A stretch of 64,000 nucleotides of DNA, taken from assembly GCA_014189435.1 (NCBI GenBank), contig CP050293.1, positions 3,849,001 to 3,913,000 of the forward strand, in the 5' to 3' direction. Positions 30,177-39,950 of the stretch are shown piece by piece; within the stretch, counting starts at the first letter, position 1, and each line of letters opens with the position of its first letter. The DNA comes from Mesorhizobium loti (GTDB lineage Bacteria > Pseudomonadota > Alphaproteobacteria > Rhizobiales > Rhizobiaceae). Made by a program: the position numbers and the translations under genes. The notes beneath the pieces are model-generated. The model was given only the letters and a program-made list of their open reading frames with translations. It did no database searches and was not told the origin of the DNA.

Positions 30177-33100
30177 TCAGCTCGCCTCGCGCATCGCCTC
30201 GGCCGCCTGCAGGTCGACCGACACCAGCTGGCTGACGCCCTGCTCGGCCATGGTCACGCCGAACAGCCGGTTCATGCGCGCCATGGTGATCGGGTTGTGG
30301 GTGATGATGACGAAACGCGTCTCGGTGGTGGCAGCCATTTCATCCATGAGATTGCAGAAACGTTCGACATTGTGATCGTCGAGCGGCGCGTCGACTTCGT
30401 CGAGCACGCAGATCGGCGCCGGATTGGTCAGGAACACCGCGAAGATCAGCGACATCGCCGTCAGCGCCTGCTCGCCACCGGACAGCAGCGTCATGGTCTG
30501 CGGCTTCTTGCCCGGCGGGCGGGCCAGGATTTCGAGGCCGGCTTCGAGCGGATCGTCGGATTCGATCAGCTGCAACTCCGCCGTGCCGCCGCCGAACAGA
30601 TGCGAGAACAGCCGCTGGAAATGGCCGTTGACGACGTCGAAGGCGGCAAGCAACCGCTCGCGGCCTTCGCGATTGAGGCTCTGGATCGCCTGCCTGAGCT
30701 TGCGGATGGCCTCGATGATGTCCTCGCGCTCGGAGACGATCGCCTCCAGCCGGTCGGAAAGCTCCTTCTGCTCCTCCTCGGCGCGCAGATTGACGGCGCC
30801 CAGCCGTTCGCGCTCGATCTTCAGCCGGTCGAGCTGACGCTCGATCTCGGCCATTTCAGGCATCGGGCTGTCGGCTTCCAGGCCGGTATGACGGATGACC
30901 AGATGCGGCGGTGTGTTCAGCGTCTCCTGGATGCGCGCCTCGACCTCCAGCCGGCGTTCATCGGCCGCCGTCAGCCGCTCTTCGGCGCGAACGCGGGTCT
31001 CGCGCGCCTCGGCCAGGAACTGGATGGCGCCGGTGGCGGCCTTGTCCATTTCGGATTGCCGGTTCTCGGCCTCCTGCAAACGGTCGGCCGCCGCCTTGCG
31101 CAAGGTCTCGGCCTCGGTGAGCTGCGACAGCAGCGCGCGCCGCTTGGCGTCGATTTCATCGGGAGCATCGGCCAGCCGCTCGCGTTCGGCCTCGGCCTCG
31201 GCCTTGCGTTCGCCGAGCGATGCGATCTGCGTCGAGGCGTTTTCGGCCCGCTCCAGCCAATTGCTGCGCTCGGCGCCAATGGCATCGAGCCGGCGCGCGC
31301 GCGCCTCGGCTTCGCGGCGCAGGCCCTCATGCACGGCGCGCGCATCGGCAAGCGTGGCGCGGTCGCCGGCTACATTGGTTGAGGACTGTTCGAGCTGCAA
31401 TTGCAGATCGCCGAGATCGGGCGCGTCCTGCAGCAGCATTTCCGCCTCGGCGAAGGCGGCCGAAATCTCCTCATGGCTGTCGACGATGCGGGCGCGCGCC
31501 TCATCCAGTGCGGCGCGCCGGCTCTGCAATTCGCCGCCGGCCCTTTCGGCCTCGGCCAGCGCATTGCGGGCAGCGTCCAGTCGATGCTGGGCGTCACGAC
31601 CGGCCTGGCGTGCGTTGCGCTCGGCCTCGCTTGTGAGGCGAAGCGCCTGTTCGGCCTCTCCCAGCGCCTCTTCGGCCTGACGCAGGACGAGCGTCGCCTG
31701 TATCGCCTCGGCATCGAGCTCGGCCAGCCGGTTCTTCTGCGCCAGCCGTTGTGCGGCGGCGGTCGGGGCGTCGGCACTGGCGGTAAAGCCATCCCAGCGC
31801 CAGAGCGCGCCCTCGCGGCTGACCAGCCGCTGGCCCGGGGCAAGCAGCGCCTGCAGCCGGCGGCCGTCGCCAGTGTCTACGATACCGATCTGCGCCAGAC
31901 GGCGGGCGAGCTGTGCCGGCGCATGGACCACGCTGGCAAGGCTTTTGACGCCTTCGGGCAGAGCCGCGTCGCCTGGCTGGATCGCGCCTTCGCCCCAATG
32001 CACCGGGGCGCTGCGGTCAAGCGGCACGTCGAGGTCTTCGCCAAGGGCCGCACCCAGCGCCGTCTCGAAACCGCGATCGACGCTGATCTGTTCCAGCACG
32101 GCCGGGAAGAGATCGCCGCTGGCGGCGTTCAGGATTTTTGCCAGCGTGCGCGCTTCCGTCTCGATCCGCGCCAGCTCGGCCCTGGCATCCTGAAGCGGCG
32201 GCCGGGCAGCGCTTTCCGTGGCGCGGGCATCGATGACCGACTGCTCCGCATCCGATACGGCAGCTTCGGATTCCTCCAGCTGCGCCATGGCCTGTTCGAC
32301 CAGCACGCGCTTCTCGGCCGGATCCGGCAGGCCGGCGACCTTGGAGAGAATCTCCGACAATTCCCGGTCGACATCGGCAAGCTGGCGGGCGAAGCGGTCG
32401 CGGCGCTCGGCGGTGTCGCGCAGCGTCCGTTCGATCTGGTTGCGCGAGGCGGCGGCCTCGGCCCGCTCGGCGGTCAGCGCGGCGAGCTTGGCTTCGCTTT
32501 GTGAAAGCGTCGATGCCGCCTGCTCGAACGCGGCGCGGGTGCTGGCTTCGCGCTCGGCGGCGCCGGCATTTTCCGAATTGAGCGCGGCTTCTTCGGTGCG
32601 CAGGCGCTCGAGAATGTCCGCATTGTCGCGGACCATGCGCTCCTCACGCGCGATATCGCCGTCCAGCTGCTGCAGCCGGCGCTCGAGTTCGCTCTGGCGG
32701 GCACGGATGCGGCCGGCCTCCTCCTCGATCTGCGACTTGGCGATCGACAGGCGCTGGAAGGCAGCGGCAGCGGCGGCTTCCGCGTCACGCAGGTCCGGCA
32801 AGCGATGAGCGCCGATGCCTTGCTCTCTTGCCGCCGCCATCTGGGCTGCGGCGCGGTCGCCGACCAGTGCCGTCGCAACCGCCAGCGCCGAGCGCGCCTC
32901 GCCTTCCTGCGTCTTGGCCAGTGTCCAGCGCAGATGCAGCAGTGTCGCTTCGGCCTTGCGGATATCGGCCGACAGGTTCTTGAAGCGGGACGCCTGGCGC
33001 GCCTGGCGCTTCAGGCTTTCGATCTGGCTTTCCAGCTCGCCGACGACATCATCCAGCCGTTCCAAGTTCTGCTCGGCCGCCTTCAGCCGCAGTTCCGCCT

Positions 33101-33635
33101 CGTGGCGGCGGGTGTGCAGGCCGGAAATGCCGGCCGCTTCTTCAAGCAGGGCGCGGCGCGCCTGCGGCTTGGCCTGGATCAGTTCGCCGATACGGCCCTG
33201 GCCGACCATGGACGGCGAACGGGCGCCGGTCGACTGGTCGGCAAACAGAAGCTGCACGTCCTTGGCGCGTGCTTCCTTGCCGTTGATGCGGTAGAGCGAG
33301 CCGGCCTCACGCTCGATGCGGCGCGAGACCTGCAATTCGTCGGCATCGTTGAAGGCGGCCGGCGCCGAGCGATCACTGTTGTCGAGGAAAAGCGTGACTT
33401 CGGCGGTGTTGCGGGCGGGCCGAGTGCCCGAGCCGGAAAAGATCACGTCGTCCATGCCGGACGCGCGCATGTTCTTGTAAGAGCTTTCGCCCATCACCCA
33501 GCGCAGCGCCTCGACAAGGTTCGATTTGCCGCAGCCGTTCGGCCCGACAATACCCGTCAGGCCGCGTTCGATGACGAACTCGCCGGGCTCGACGAAGGAC
33601 TTGAAACCGAGGAGGCGAAGGCGCGAAAACTTCAT
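30177..33635 (-). CDS. smc: Chromosome segregation protein SMC
   Basis: A 1152-residue SMC ATPase that organises and segregates the chromosome. The N-terminal head has MKFSRLRLLGFKSFVEPGEF and Walker A GPNGCGKSNLVEALRW. Two long coiled coils (about 165-490 and 660-990, rich in A/E/R heptads) flank a hinge near residues 500-650. The C-terminal head has the ABC-type signature LLSGGEQALTAMSL and Walker B ICVLDEVDAPLDDHNVERF. Length fits bacterial SMC. It follows the dsbA-like gene in the same direction with a 100-base gap; scpA/scpB are not nearby. Confidence 0.96.
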   Translation of the reverse strand: MKFSRLRLLGFKSFVEPGEFVIERGLTGIVGPNGCGKSNLVEALRWVMGESSYKNMRASGMDDVIFSGSGTRPARNTAEVTLFLDNSDRSAPAAFNDADELQVSRRIEREAGSLYRINGKEARAKDVQLLFADQSTGARSPSMVGQGRIGELIQAKPQARRALLEEAAGISGLHTRRHEAELRLKAAEQNLERLDDVVGELESQIESLKRQARQASRFKNLSADIRKAEATLLHLRWTLAKTQEGEARSALAVATALVGDRAAAQMAAAREQGIGAHRLPDLRDAEAAAAAAFQRLSIAKSQIEEEAGRIRARQSELERRLQQLDGDIAREERMVRDNADILERLRTEEAALNSENAGAAEREASTRAAFEQAASTLSQSEAKLAALTAERAEAAASRNQIERTLRDTAERRDRFARQLADVDRELSEILSKVAGLPDPAEKRVLVEQAMAQLEESEAAVSDAEQSVIDARATESAARPPLQDARAELARIETEARTLAKILNAASGDLFPAVLEQISVDRGFETALGAALGEDLDVPLDRSAPVHWGEGAIQPGDAALPEGVKSLASVVHAPAQLARRLAQIGIVDTGDGRRLQALLAPGQRLVSREGALWRWDGFTASADAPTAAAQRLAQKNRLAELDAEAIQATLVLRQAEEALGEAEQALRLTSEAERNARQAGRDAQHRLDAARNALAEAERAGGELQSRRAALDEARARIVDSHEEISAAFAEAEMLLQDAPDLGDLQLQLEQSSTNVAGDRATLADARAVHEGLRREAEARARRLDAIGAERSNWLERAENASTQIASLGERKAEAEAERERLADAPDEIDAKRRALLSQLTEAETLRKAAADRLQEAENRQSEMDKAATGAIQFLAEARETRVRAEERLTAADERRLEVEARIQETLNTPPHLVIRHTGLEADSPMPEMAEIERQLDRLKIERERLGAVNLRAEEEQKELSDRLEAIVSEREDIIEAIRKLRQAIQSLNREGRERLLAAFDVVNGHFQRLFSHLFGGGTAELQLIESDDPLEAGLEILARPPGKKPQTMTLLSGGEQALTAMSLIFAVFLTNPAPICVLDEVDAPLDDHNVERFCNLMDEMAATTETRFVIITHNPITMARMNRLFGVTMAEQGVSQLVSVDLQAAEAMREAS

Positions 33636-33740
33636 TCGCGCCGCCCACTAAGCGGGTTTCCGTGGTCCTGCGAAAGGAATTCGCCACACGACAAGAAGCC
33701 GCGCACGCCGAAGCGCCGCCGCCTCAGGGCTGACCGGACG

Positions 33741-34484
33741 TCAGAGCAGAGGGTCGATGATGGCCGACATTTCCTCAATCGACATCGCCCCTTTGTAGGT
33801 CTTACCGTTGATGAAGAAGGTCGGTGTCGAGTCGACCTTGAATTCATTGGCGCCGCGCTTCTGGACCGATCTCACATCGTCCAGAAGTTTCTGGTCCGTC
33901 AAGCAGGCCTCGAAGGACTCCTGTGTAAAACCGGCGAGCTTCGAGATTTGCAGCAGCGCATCCTTGGTATTCTGGACGCCAACCCAGTTCGCCTGCTGCC
34001 GGAACAGGACGTCAACCATAGGGTAGTAGTTGTCCTTGGCGCAGCGCGCCAGCATGAAACCGGCTTCGGCGCTCGGATCGAACGGGAATTCGCGCAGGAT
34101 GTAGCGGACCTTGCCGGTGTCGATGTACTTGGTCTTCAGGTCCGGGAAGGTGGTCTCGGCGAAATGCGCGCAGTGCGGGCAGGTCATCGAGGCGTATTCG
34201 ACGATGGTCACCTTGGCGTCGTCCTTGCCAAGCTGCTTGTCGGGCAGCGCACCCGGCTTCATCAGTTCCGCCACATCCACGGTGCCCTGGGCCTCCGGCG
34301 CGGTAGCGGCGGCCGGCGTGACCGGCTTTGCGGGAGCGGCCGGCTCAGCGGGCTTCACATCCGCAGCCTTCGCCTCCTCGCCAGAGTCGCTGCAGGCGGC
34401 GAGCAGGGCCACCGCCGGAATGGCTGCCAGCGAAGACAGGACGTTTCTGCGAGACAAGCTTTGGCCGAACGGGGGACGGTTCAT
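33741..34484 (-). CDS. DsbA-family thiol:disulfide protein, probable lipoprotein
   Basis: A 247-residue exported thioredoxin-fold protein. After a twin-arginine-looking start (SRRNVLSSLAAIPAVALLAA) comes a lipobox cysteine (LAAC), then a Pro/Ala-rich linker to about residue 80. The domain has the catalytic C-x2-C in YASMTCPHCAHFAETTFPDL and the cis-proline loop TPTFFINGKTYKG near the C-terminus. It resembles the BdbD/DsbA-like group that oxidises or repairs cell-envelope disulfides. ATG 34484 follows AGGTGA; the GTG three codons before it is a weaker choice. Confidence 0.88.
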   Translation of the reverse strand: MNRPPFGQSLSRRNVLSSLAAIPAVALLAACSDSGEEAKAADVKPAEPAAPAKPVTPAAATAPEAQGTVDVAELMKPGALPDKQLGKDDAKVTIVEYASMTCPHCAHFAETTFPDLKTKYIDTGKVRYILREFPFDPSAEAGFMLARCAKDNYYPMVDVLFRQQANWVGVQNTKDALLQISKLAGFTQESFEACLTDQKLLDDVRSVQKRGANEFKVDSTPTFFINGKTYKGAMSIEEMSAIIDPLL

Positions 34485-34668
34485 ACGAATCACCTGACAA
34501 GGGTTGGATTTTGCAATGCAAAGGCACGAAAAGGCGAGAGTTGGCGCGAATTAAGGCATCTCGATCCCCAATCCAATCGCGAAACCTGACTAGGGCGATC
34601 ACGAATGCGAGATATTGACGACAAATCCATGACTTTCTTCAAGGAGCCCATATTTCTTTCAAAGGGGT

Positions 34669-35169
34669 CTATGACTTCCTCTCCCCGATAATGGTCGCGC
34701 CAAGTCTCTCCAGCGAGGCGCGCAACTCATCATTGTCGACCAAGCCGACGGTTCCCGACAATTTCGTCTTCTCGGCCGCCGTCAGCGGCCTGAGGGCCGG
34801 TCTGCGCCGTCTTTTGTCGGCTGTCACCGGCTTCTGCAGGATCCGGATGCGGTTGATGGCGGTAAAGCCGAGGAAGGCATTGACCCGGTTGATGATCTCG
34901 CCCGTCTCGTGCTGCAGATGAAGTGCCGCCATACCTTCGCAAGCAATGACCAGCACCGCCGGCTCGAACGGATCGTCCTCATGCATGCGGCGCGGCCACT
35001 GGATTTTTTCGGGGCGCGAATGGCTGGCCAGCCGTGGGCCGGCGATCTCGTCCCATGACTGGACGAGGCCGATCGAAATGCCGGCCCGCTTGCGCAGCAC
35101 CGGATCGAGGATCTTGGTCGCGAGATCGCTGACCGGGACGGGATTGCCGTAGGGCGTTCTCCCTGCCAT
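34669..35169 (-). CDS. DUF721 family protein (DciA-like)
   Basis: A 166-residue protein of the DUF721 family. The N-terminal PVSDLATKILDPVLRKRAG and the pocket region WDEIAGPRLASHSRPEKIQW followed by AVLVIACEGMAALHLQHETG form its K-homology-like domain; family members include DciA, the loader of the replicative helicase. The C-terminus is basic and low in complexity. ATG 35169 is chosen because it begins the conserved part; the longer open frame overlaps the divergent mutY start. DciA function here is inferred from the family only. Confidence 0.8.
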   Translation of the reverse strand: MAGRTPYGNPVPVSDLATKILDPVLRKRAGISIGLVQSWDEIAGPRLASHSRPEKIQWPRRMHEDDPFEPAVLVIACEGMAALHLQHETGEIINRVNAFLGFTAINRIRILQKPVTADKRRRRPALRPLTAAEKTKLSGTVGLVDNDELRASLERLGATIIGERKS

Positions 35170-35224
35170 GTACGTTCTCCAGCCACGACCCCCAGCAGAT
35201 ACCGGCCAGGCCAATACAAGATCA

Positions 35225-36397
35225 ATGGCATCAGCAGACCAGACCCGCAAGACCGCATCCGGGGATAGTGGCAAAGCCACATCCGGGGATAGCAGAAGAG
35301 CTGCATCCGGGGATATCGCATCCCGCCTGCTCGACTGGTACGATGTACATCACCGTGAATTGCCATGGCGGATCACGCCACGCGAGCATGCGCGCGGCGC
35401 AAGGCCTGATCCCTACCGCATCTGGCTGTCCGAAGTCATGCTGCAGCAGACCACCGTCGAAGCGGTGAAGGCCTATTTCCGGGTTTTCGTCGAGAAATGG
35501 CCCGATGTCGAGGCGCTCGCCGCGGCGCCGACCGAGGACGTGATGAAGGCCTGGGCCGGACTCGGTTATTACTCCCGTGCCCGCAATCTCAAGGCCTGCG
35601 CCGATCTGATCGCCGAGCGTGGCGGCCAATTTCCCGACACGGAGACGGGTTTGAGAGAATTGCCCGGCATCGGCGCCTATACGTCGGCGGCGATCACGGC
35701 GATTGCCTTCGACCACCCCGCCGCCGTTGTCGACGGCAATGTCGAACGCGTCATCTCCCGGCTGTTTTCGATCACAACGCCGTTGACCGAGGCCAAGCCT
35801 GAGATCCGCGCCCATGTCGAGCGCATGGTGCCAGGGACAAGGCCTGGCGACTTCGCCCAGGCGATGATGGATCTCGGCGCCACCATCTGCACGCCGCGCC
35901 GGCCGCGCTGCATGCTGTGTCCGCTGCGTGAAGATTGCAGTGCCGTCATTTCAGGCGATCCCGAACATTTTCCAGTGCGCCTGCCCAAGGCCGACAAGCC
36001 CCTGCGGCGGGGTGCTGCCTTCGTCGCCGTCAGAGCCGATGGCGCCATTCTTTTGCGCAAGCGGCCGGACAAAGGCCTGCTCGGCGGCATGACCGAGGTG
36101 CCGACGACCGGCTGGACTGCGCGGATCGACGGCGCCACCACCGAGACAGCAGCGCCTTTCCCCGCCGACTGGCGGCGTGCCGGCCAGATCGCCCATGTCT
36201 TCACCCATTTCGCACTTGAGCTCGACGTTTTTCGTGCCGAGGTGAACGGCGCCGCGCCGGCGGGGCATTTCTGGTCGCTGGCCCATGAAATTTCAGGGGA
36301 AGCGCTGCCGACTGTCATGAAAAAGGCAATCGAAGCGGCGATACCGGGCGCGACGAAAAAACCGTCGCCACACAGCGCAAAGAGGCCCCATGACTGA
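35225..36397 (+). CDS. mutY: A/G-specific adenine glycosylase MutY
   Basis: A 390-residue DNA repair enzyme that removes adenine opposite 8-oxoguanine. The helix-hairpin-helix LPGIGAYTSAAITAIAF precedes the catalytic aspartate in VVDGNVERVISR; the iron-sulfur loop C-x6-C-x2-C-x5-C is visible in CTPRRPRCMLCPLREDC; the C-terminal NUDIX-like domain starts near RRGAAFVAVRADGAI. The N-terminus is odd: three 24-base in-frame tandem repeats (from 35256) give ASGDSGKA, TSGDSRRA, ASGDIASR ahead of LLDWYDVHHRELPWR. The start may be ATG 35225 or, less likely, further upstream. It overlaps the next gene by 8 bases. Confidence 0.94.
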   Translation: MASADQTRKTASGDSGKATSGDSRRAASGDIASRLLDWYDVHHRELPWRITPREHARGARPDPYRIWLSEVMLQQTTVEAVKAYFRVFVEKWPDVEALAAAPTEDVMKAWAGLGYYSRARNLKACADLIAERGGQFPDTETGLRELPGIGAYTSAAITAIAFDHPAAVVDGNVERVISRLFSITTPLTEAKPEIRAHVERMVPGTRPGDFAQAMMDLGATICTPRRPRCMLCPLREDCSAVISGDPEHFPVRLPKADKPLRRGAAFVAVRADGAILLRKRPDKGLLGGMTEVPTTGWTARIDGATTETAAPFPADWRRAGQIAHVFTHFALELDVFRAEVNGAAPAGHFWSLAHEISGEALPTVMKKAIEAAIPGATKKPSPHSAKRPHD

Positions 36398-37001
36398 AAT
36401 ACGCCACATCGTTTTCGACATCGGCCGCGTGCTGATCCACTACGATCCGAACATTCCGTTCAGCCGCCTCATTCCGGATGCCGAAGAGAGAAAGTGGTTC
36501 TTCGACAATGTCTGCACGCATGACTGGAACATCGAGCAGGATCGCGGCCGGACCTGGGAAGAGGCCGAGGCGCTGCTGATAGCGGACCATCCCGAACACG
36601 CGGAAAACATCCGCGGTTTCCGCCGCCACTGGCACGAGATGGTGCCGCATGCCTATGACGACAGCGTCGCCATCATGGTCGGCCTGATCGAGAGCGGCCA
36701 CGACGTGACCATGCTGACCAATTTTGCCAGCGACACGCTGGCCGAGGCGCGCGAGCGCTTCGATTTTCTCGAACGGCCGCGTGGCGTCACCATTTCCGGC
36801 GAGATCGGCCTGATCAAGCCGGATCGCGGCATTTACGACCATCACGTCGCCGCCTTCGGCCTCGAACCGGCGGCGACGCTGTTCATCGATGACAGCCAGA
36901 AGAATGTCGACGGCGCCAAGGCGGCGGGCTGGCAGTCGGTGCTGTTCACCGACGCGAAGGCGCTTCAAGCAGACCTTGAACGTCTCGGAATCAAGGCGTG
37001 A
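36390..37001 (+). CDS. HAD-family hydrolase
   Basis: A 203-residue haloacid-dehalogenase-type phosphatase. Motif I reads VFDIGRVLIHYDPN (nucleophile Asp), motif II lies in MLTNFASD, the lysine in GLIKPDRGIY, and motif IV in LFIDDSQKNVDGAKAAG. The HAD type, with QSVLF at the end, resembles YihX-like alpha-D-glucose-1-phosphate phosphatases, but the substrate cannot be read from sequence. Its ATG lies 8 bases inside the end of mutY, so it is probably co-transcribed with it. Confidence 0.86.
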   Translation: MTEIRHIVFDIGRVLIHYDPNIPFSRLIPDAEERKWFFDNVCTHDWNIEQDRGRTWEEAEALLIADHPEHAENIRGFRRHWHEMVPHAYDDSVAIMVGLIESGHDVTMLTNFASDTLAEARERFDFLERPRGVTISGEIGLIKPDRGIYDHHVAAFGLEPAATLFIDDSQKNVDGAKAAGWQSVLFTDAKALQADLERLGIKA

Positions 37002-37058
37002 TTTGAATCGCTTCGCGCGATCCGTTGAGCCTTTGAATCAGCGGAATCCGAAGCAATT

Positions 37059-38252
<1,194 letters not shown>

Positions 38253-38363
38253 TCAGCGTAAATATTCCGTGAAGGCCGCTGAATTTGCGAAGGCGGCCCT
38301 GTTGGTGTATGCCGCGCCGCCTGAGCCTTCCGAGGCCTTCCCTCTCCCATTGTCCGGATCACC

Positions 38364-39050
38364 ATGCCCCAGCCAGACCTTGTCATCTTCGATTGCGACG
38401 GCGTGCTCGTCGATTCCGAAATCATCGCCGCCCGCGTCGAGGCAGAACTGCTGACCCTGGCCGGGTACGAAATATCGGCTGAAGAGATTTCCGAGACCTA
38501 TGCCGGACTGACCTTCAAGGACATCATGATGCGGGTCGAGGAGAAATCCAGCATTCCGTTCCAGGCCTCGCTGATCGACCGCGCCGAGGACCTGGTCGAC
38601 CGCAAACTGCGCAGCGACGTGCGCGCCATCGACGGTGTGCGCGAGGCGGTCGCCGCGGTCACGGTGCCGCGCTGCGTCTGCTCGAATTCACGCTCCGAGC
38701 GGATCGAATTCATGCTGGAGAAGGTGCACCTGCTGCCGTTTTTCGCCGGCCGGATCTTTTCGGCGCTGGAAATACCAAGCAAGAAGACCAAGCCGGCGCC
38801 CGACGTGTTCCTGTTCGCGGCGGAGACACTCAATGCCAACCCGGCAAACACGTTCGTCATCGAGGATTCCGTGCACGGTATCCACGGCGCCAGGGCGGCG
38901 GGCATGCGCGTGATCGGTTTCACCGGCGCTGCCCACAGCTATCCCGGCCATGCCGACGCGCTCACCGAGGCCGGCGCCGAAACGGTGATCCGCCGCTGGG
39001 CGGAGCTGAAAAGCGTGATCGCTGCGCTGTCGGAGTGGTCGGACGCCTGA
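38364..39050 (+). CDS. HAD-superfamily phosphatase (phosphoglycolate phosphatase-like)
   Basis: A 228-residue HAD subfamily IA enzyme. VIFDCDGVLVDSEIIAARVE is motif I with the four-helix cap following; PRCVCSNSRSERIE gives motif II; KKTKPAPDVFLFAAE the conserved lysine; FVIEDSVHGIHGARAAGMRV motif IV. Such proteins act on sugar phosphates or phosphoglycolate; this one looks close to the beta-phosphoglucomutase/YqaB/YieH group. It is divergent from ccrM with 160 bases between. Confidence 0.88.
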   Translation: MPQPDLVIFDCDGVLVDSEIIAARVEAELLTLAGYEISAEEISETYAGLTFKDIMMRVEEKSSIPFQASLIDRAEDLVDRKLRSDVRAIDGVREAVAAVTVPRCVCSNSRSERIEFMLEKVHLLPFFAGRIFSALEIPSKKTKPAPDVFLFAAETLNANPANTFVIEDSVHGIHGARAAGMRVIGFTGAAHSYPGHADALTEAGAETVIRRWAELKSVIAALSEWSDA

Positions 39051-39162
39051 GAAGCGTGCGCCGCGACGCACGCCTCATGCAACTGCCGAGACTTAGTTCG
39101 TCGCGGCGGCTCTCTTCCTCTGCTTCTTCTTCGGCTTGTCCGTCGTCGCCTTCGGCGCGTTT

Positions 39163-39822
39163 TCATCGTAGCCGGCAAAGGCCTGGTAGTCCCTTCGCCG
39201 CCGGCTCGGGCACGACGACATTGGAATCGGTGAAGACGAACTGCGTGGCGACCGAGGGATCGGTGACCTGGACCTGATATTGGTGGATCTGCGAGTAGAG
39301 GACCTCAGTGCCGTGCATCACCGCCGTGCGGATCGGCATGGTGATGGTGCCGGGCGAGAACTTCGGTCCCGGCACGATCTTGCCGGCGACCGCGATCGTC
39401 ATCGTCAGTTGGCCGTTGGCACGGCTGCAGTCGCGTGTCACGTCGCTGACCGATGCCTGGTAGATGATGTTCGCCGACTCGTCGGGCGCAGTTGCAGCGG
39501 CGGCGTCGGCCTCAGCCTGGGCCGCGGCATCCTGCGCGGCGTCGCCGGTCTTCTTGAGCTTGGGCTTGGGCTTCTGGGCGTCCTTGGAATAGGTGTTGAA
39601 GAATGCCGTGCCGTCGCGCACCGTCACCCGGGGACAATAGGCCTGCAACTGGCTGGCCAGTAGTTTGGGATCCTGAGGCGGCGGTGGCGCGGTCGGATCC
39701 TTCTTTCCGATGCCGAGGTTCAGGATGCCATTGTCGCCCGATTGGCAGCCGGCGGCGGCAAGCATAAAGCCGGTGAGCGCAAGACCCGCCAAAAAGCGAC
39801 CACTGAATGTACGAAACGCCAT
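39163..39822 (-). CDS. Conserved lipoprotein, C-terminus frameshifted
   Basis: The ATG at 39822 starts a lipoprotein signal (FLAGLALTGFMLAAAGC) with the lipobox cysteine in AAGC. A Pro-rich linker and a domain with CPRVTVRDGTAFFNTYSK and VSDVTRDCSRANGQLTMTIA follow. The frame ends abruptly at 39163 as AAKGLPGLCRLR. If one G is removed from the GGG at 39191-39193, the protein instead continues AAKDYQAFAGYDENAPKATT to a lysine-rich tail and stops at 39093. That longer, better C-terminus suggests a one-base insertion or sequencing error here. I do not recognise a function. Confidence 0.75.
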   Translation of the reverse strand: MAFRTFSGRFLAGLALTGFMLAAAGCQSGDNGILNLGIGKKDPTAPPPPQDPKLLASQLQAYCPRVTVRDGTAFFNTYSKDAQKPKPKLKKTGDAAQDAAAQAEADAAAATAPDESANIIYQASVSDVTRDCSRANGQLTMTIAVAGKIVPGPKFSPGTITMPIRTAVMHGTEVLYSQIHQYQVQVTDPSVATQFVFTDSNVVVPEPAAKGLPGLCRLR

Positions 39823-39950
39823 GAAACTGCACTTCCCTCTCGCAAAGCTGGTGACGTATATCAACCGCGCGGCAAAAATGCGACTGAGCCAGCGCAGAAA
39901 TTAACCACCTTGCGGTGGACGGAAAAGCCAAGCAGTAACGGATTTGTGAC

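Noticed and set aside
29583..31382. Long plus-strand open frame (599 codons) opposite smc
   Set aside because: High-GC shadow of the smc coding sequence; arginine/alanine-rich, no domain, no ribosome site.
32805..34589. Plus-strand open frame of 594 codons opposite smc and the dsbA-like gene
   Set aside because: It crosses two real genes on the other strand and has no family resemblance.
35256..35327. Possible CRISPR-like short repeats
   Set aside because: Only three 24-base units without spacers and in frame with mutY; a coding tandem repeat.
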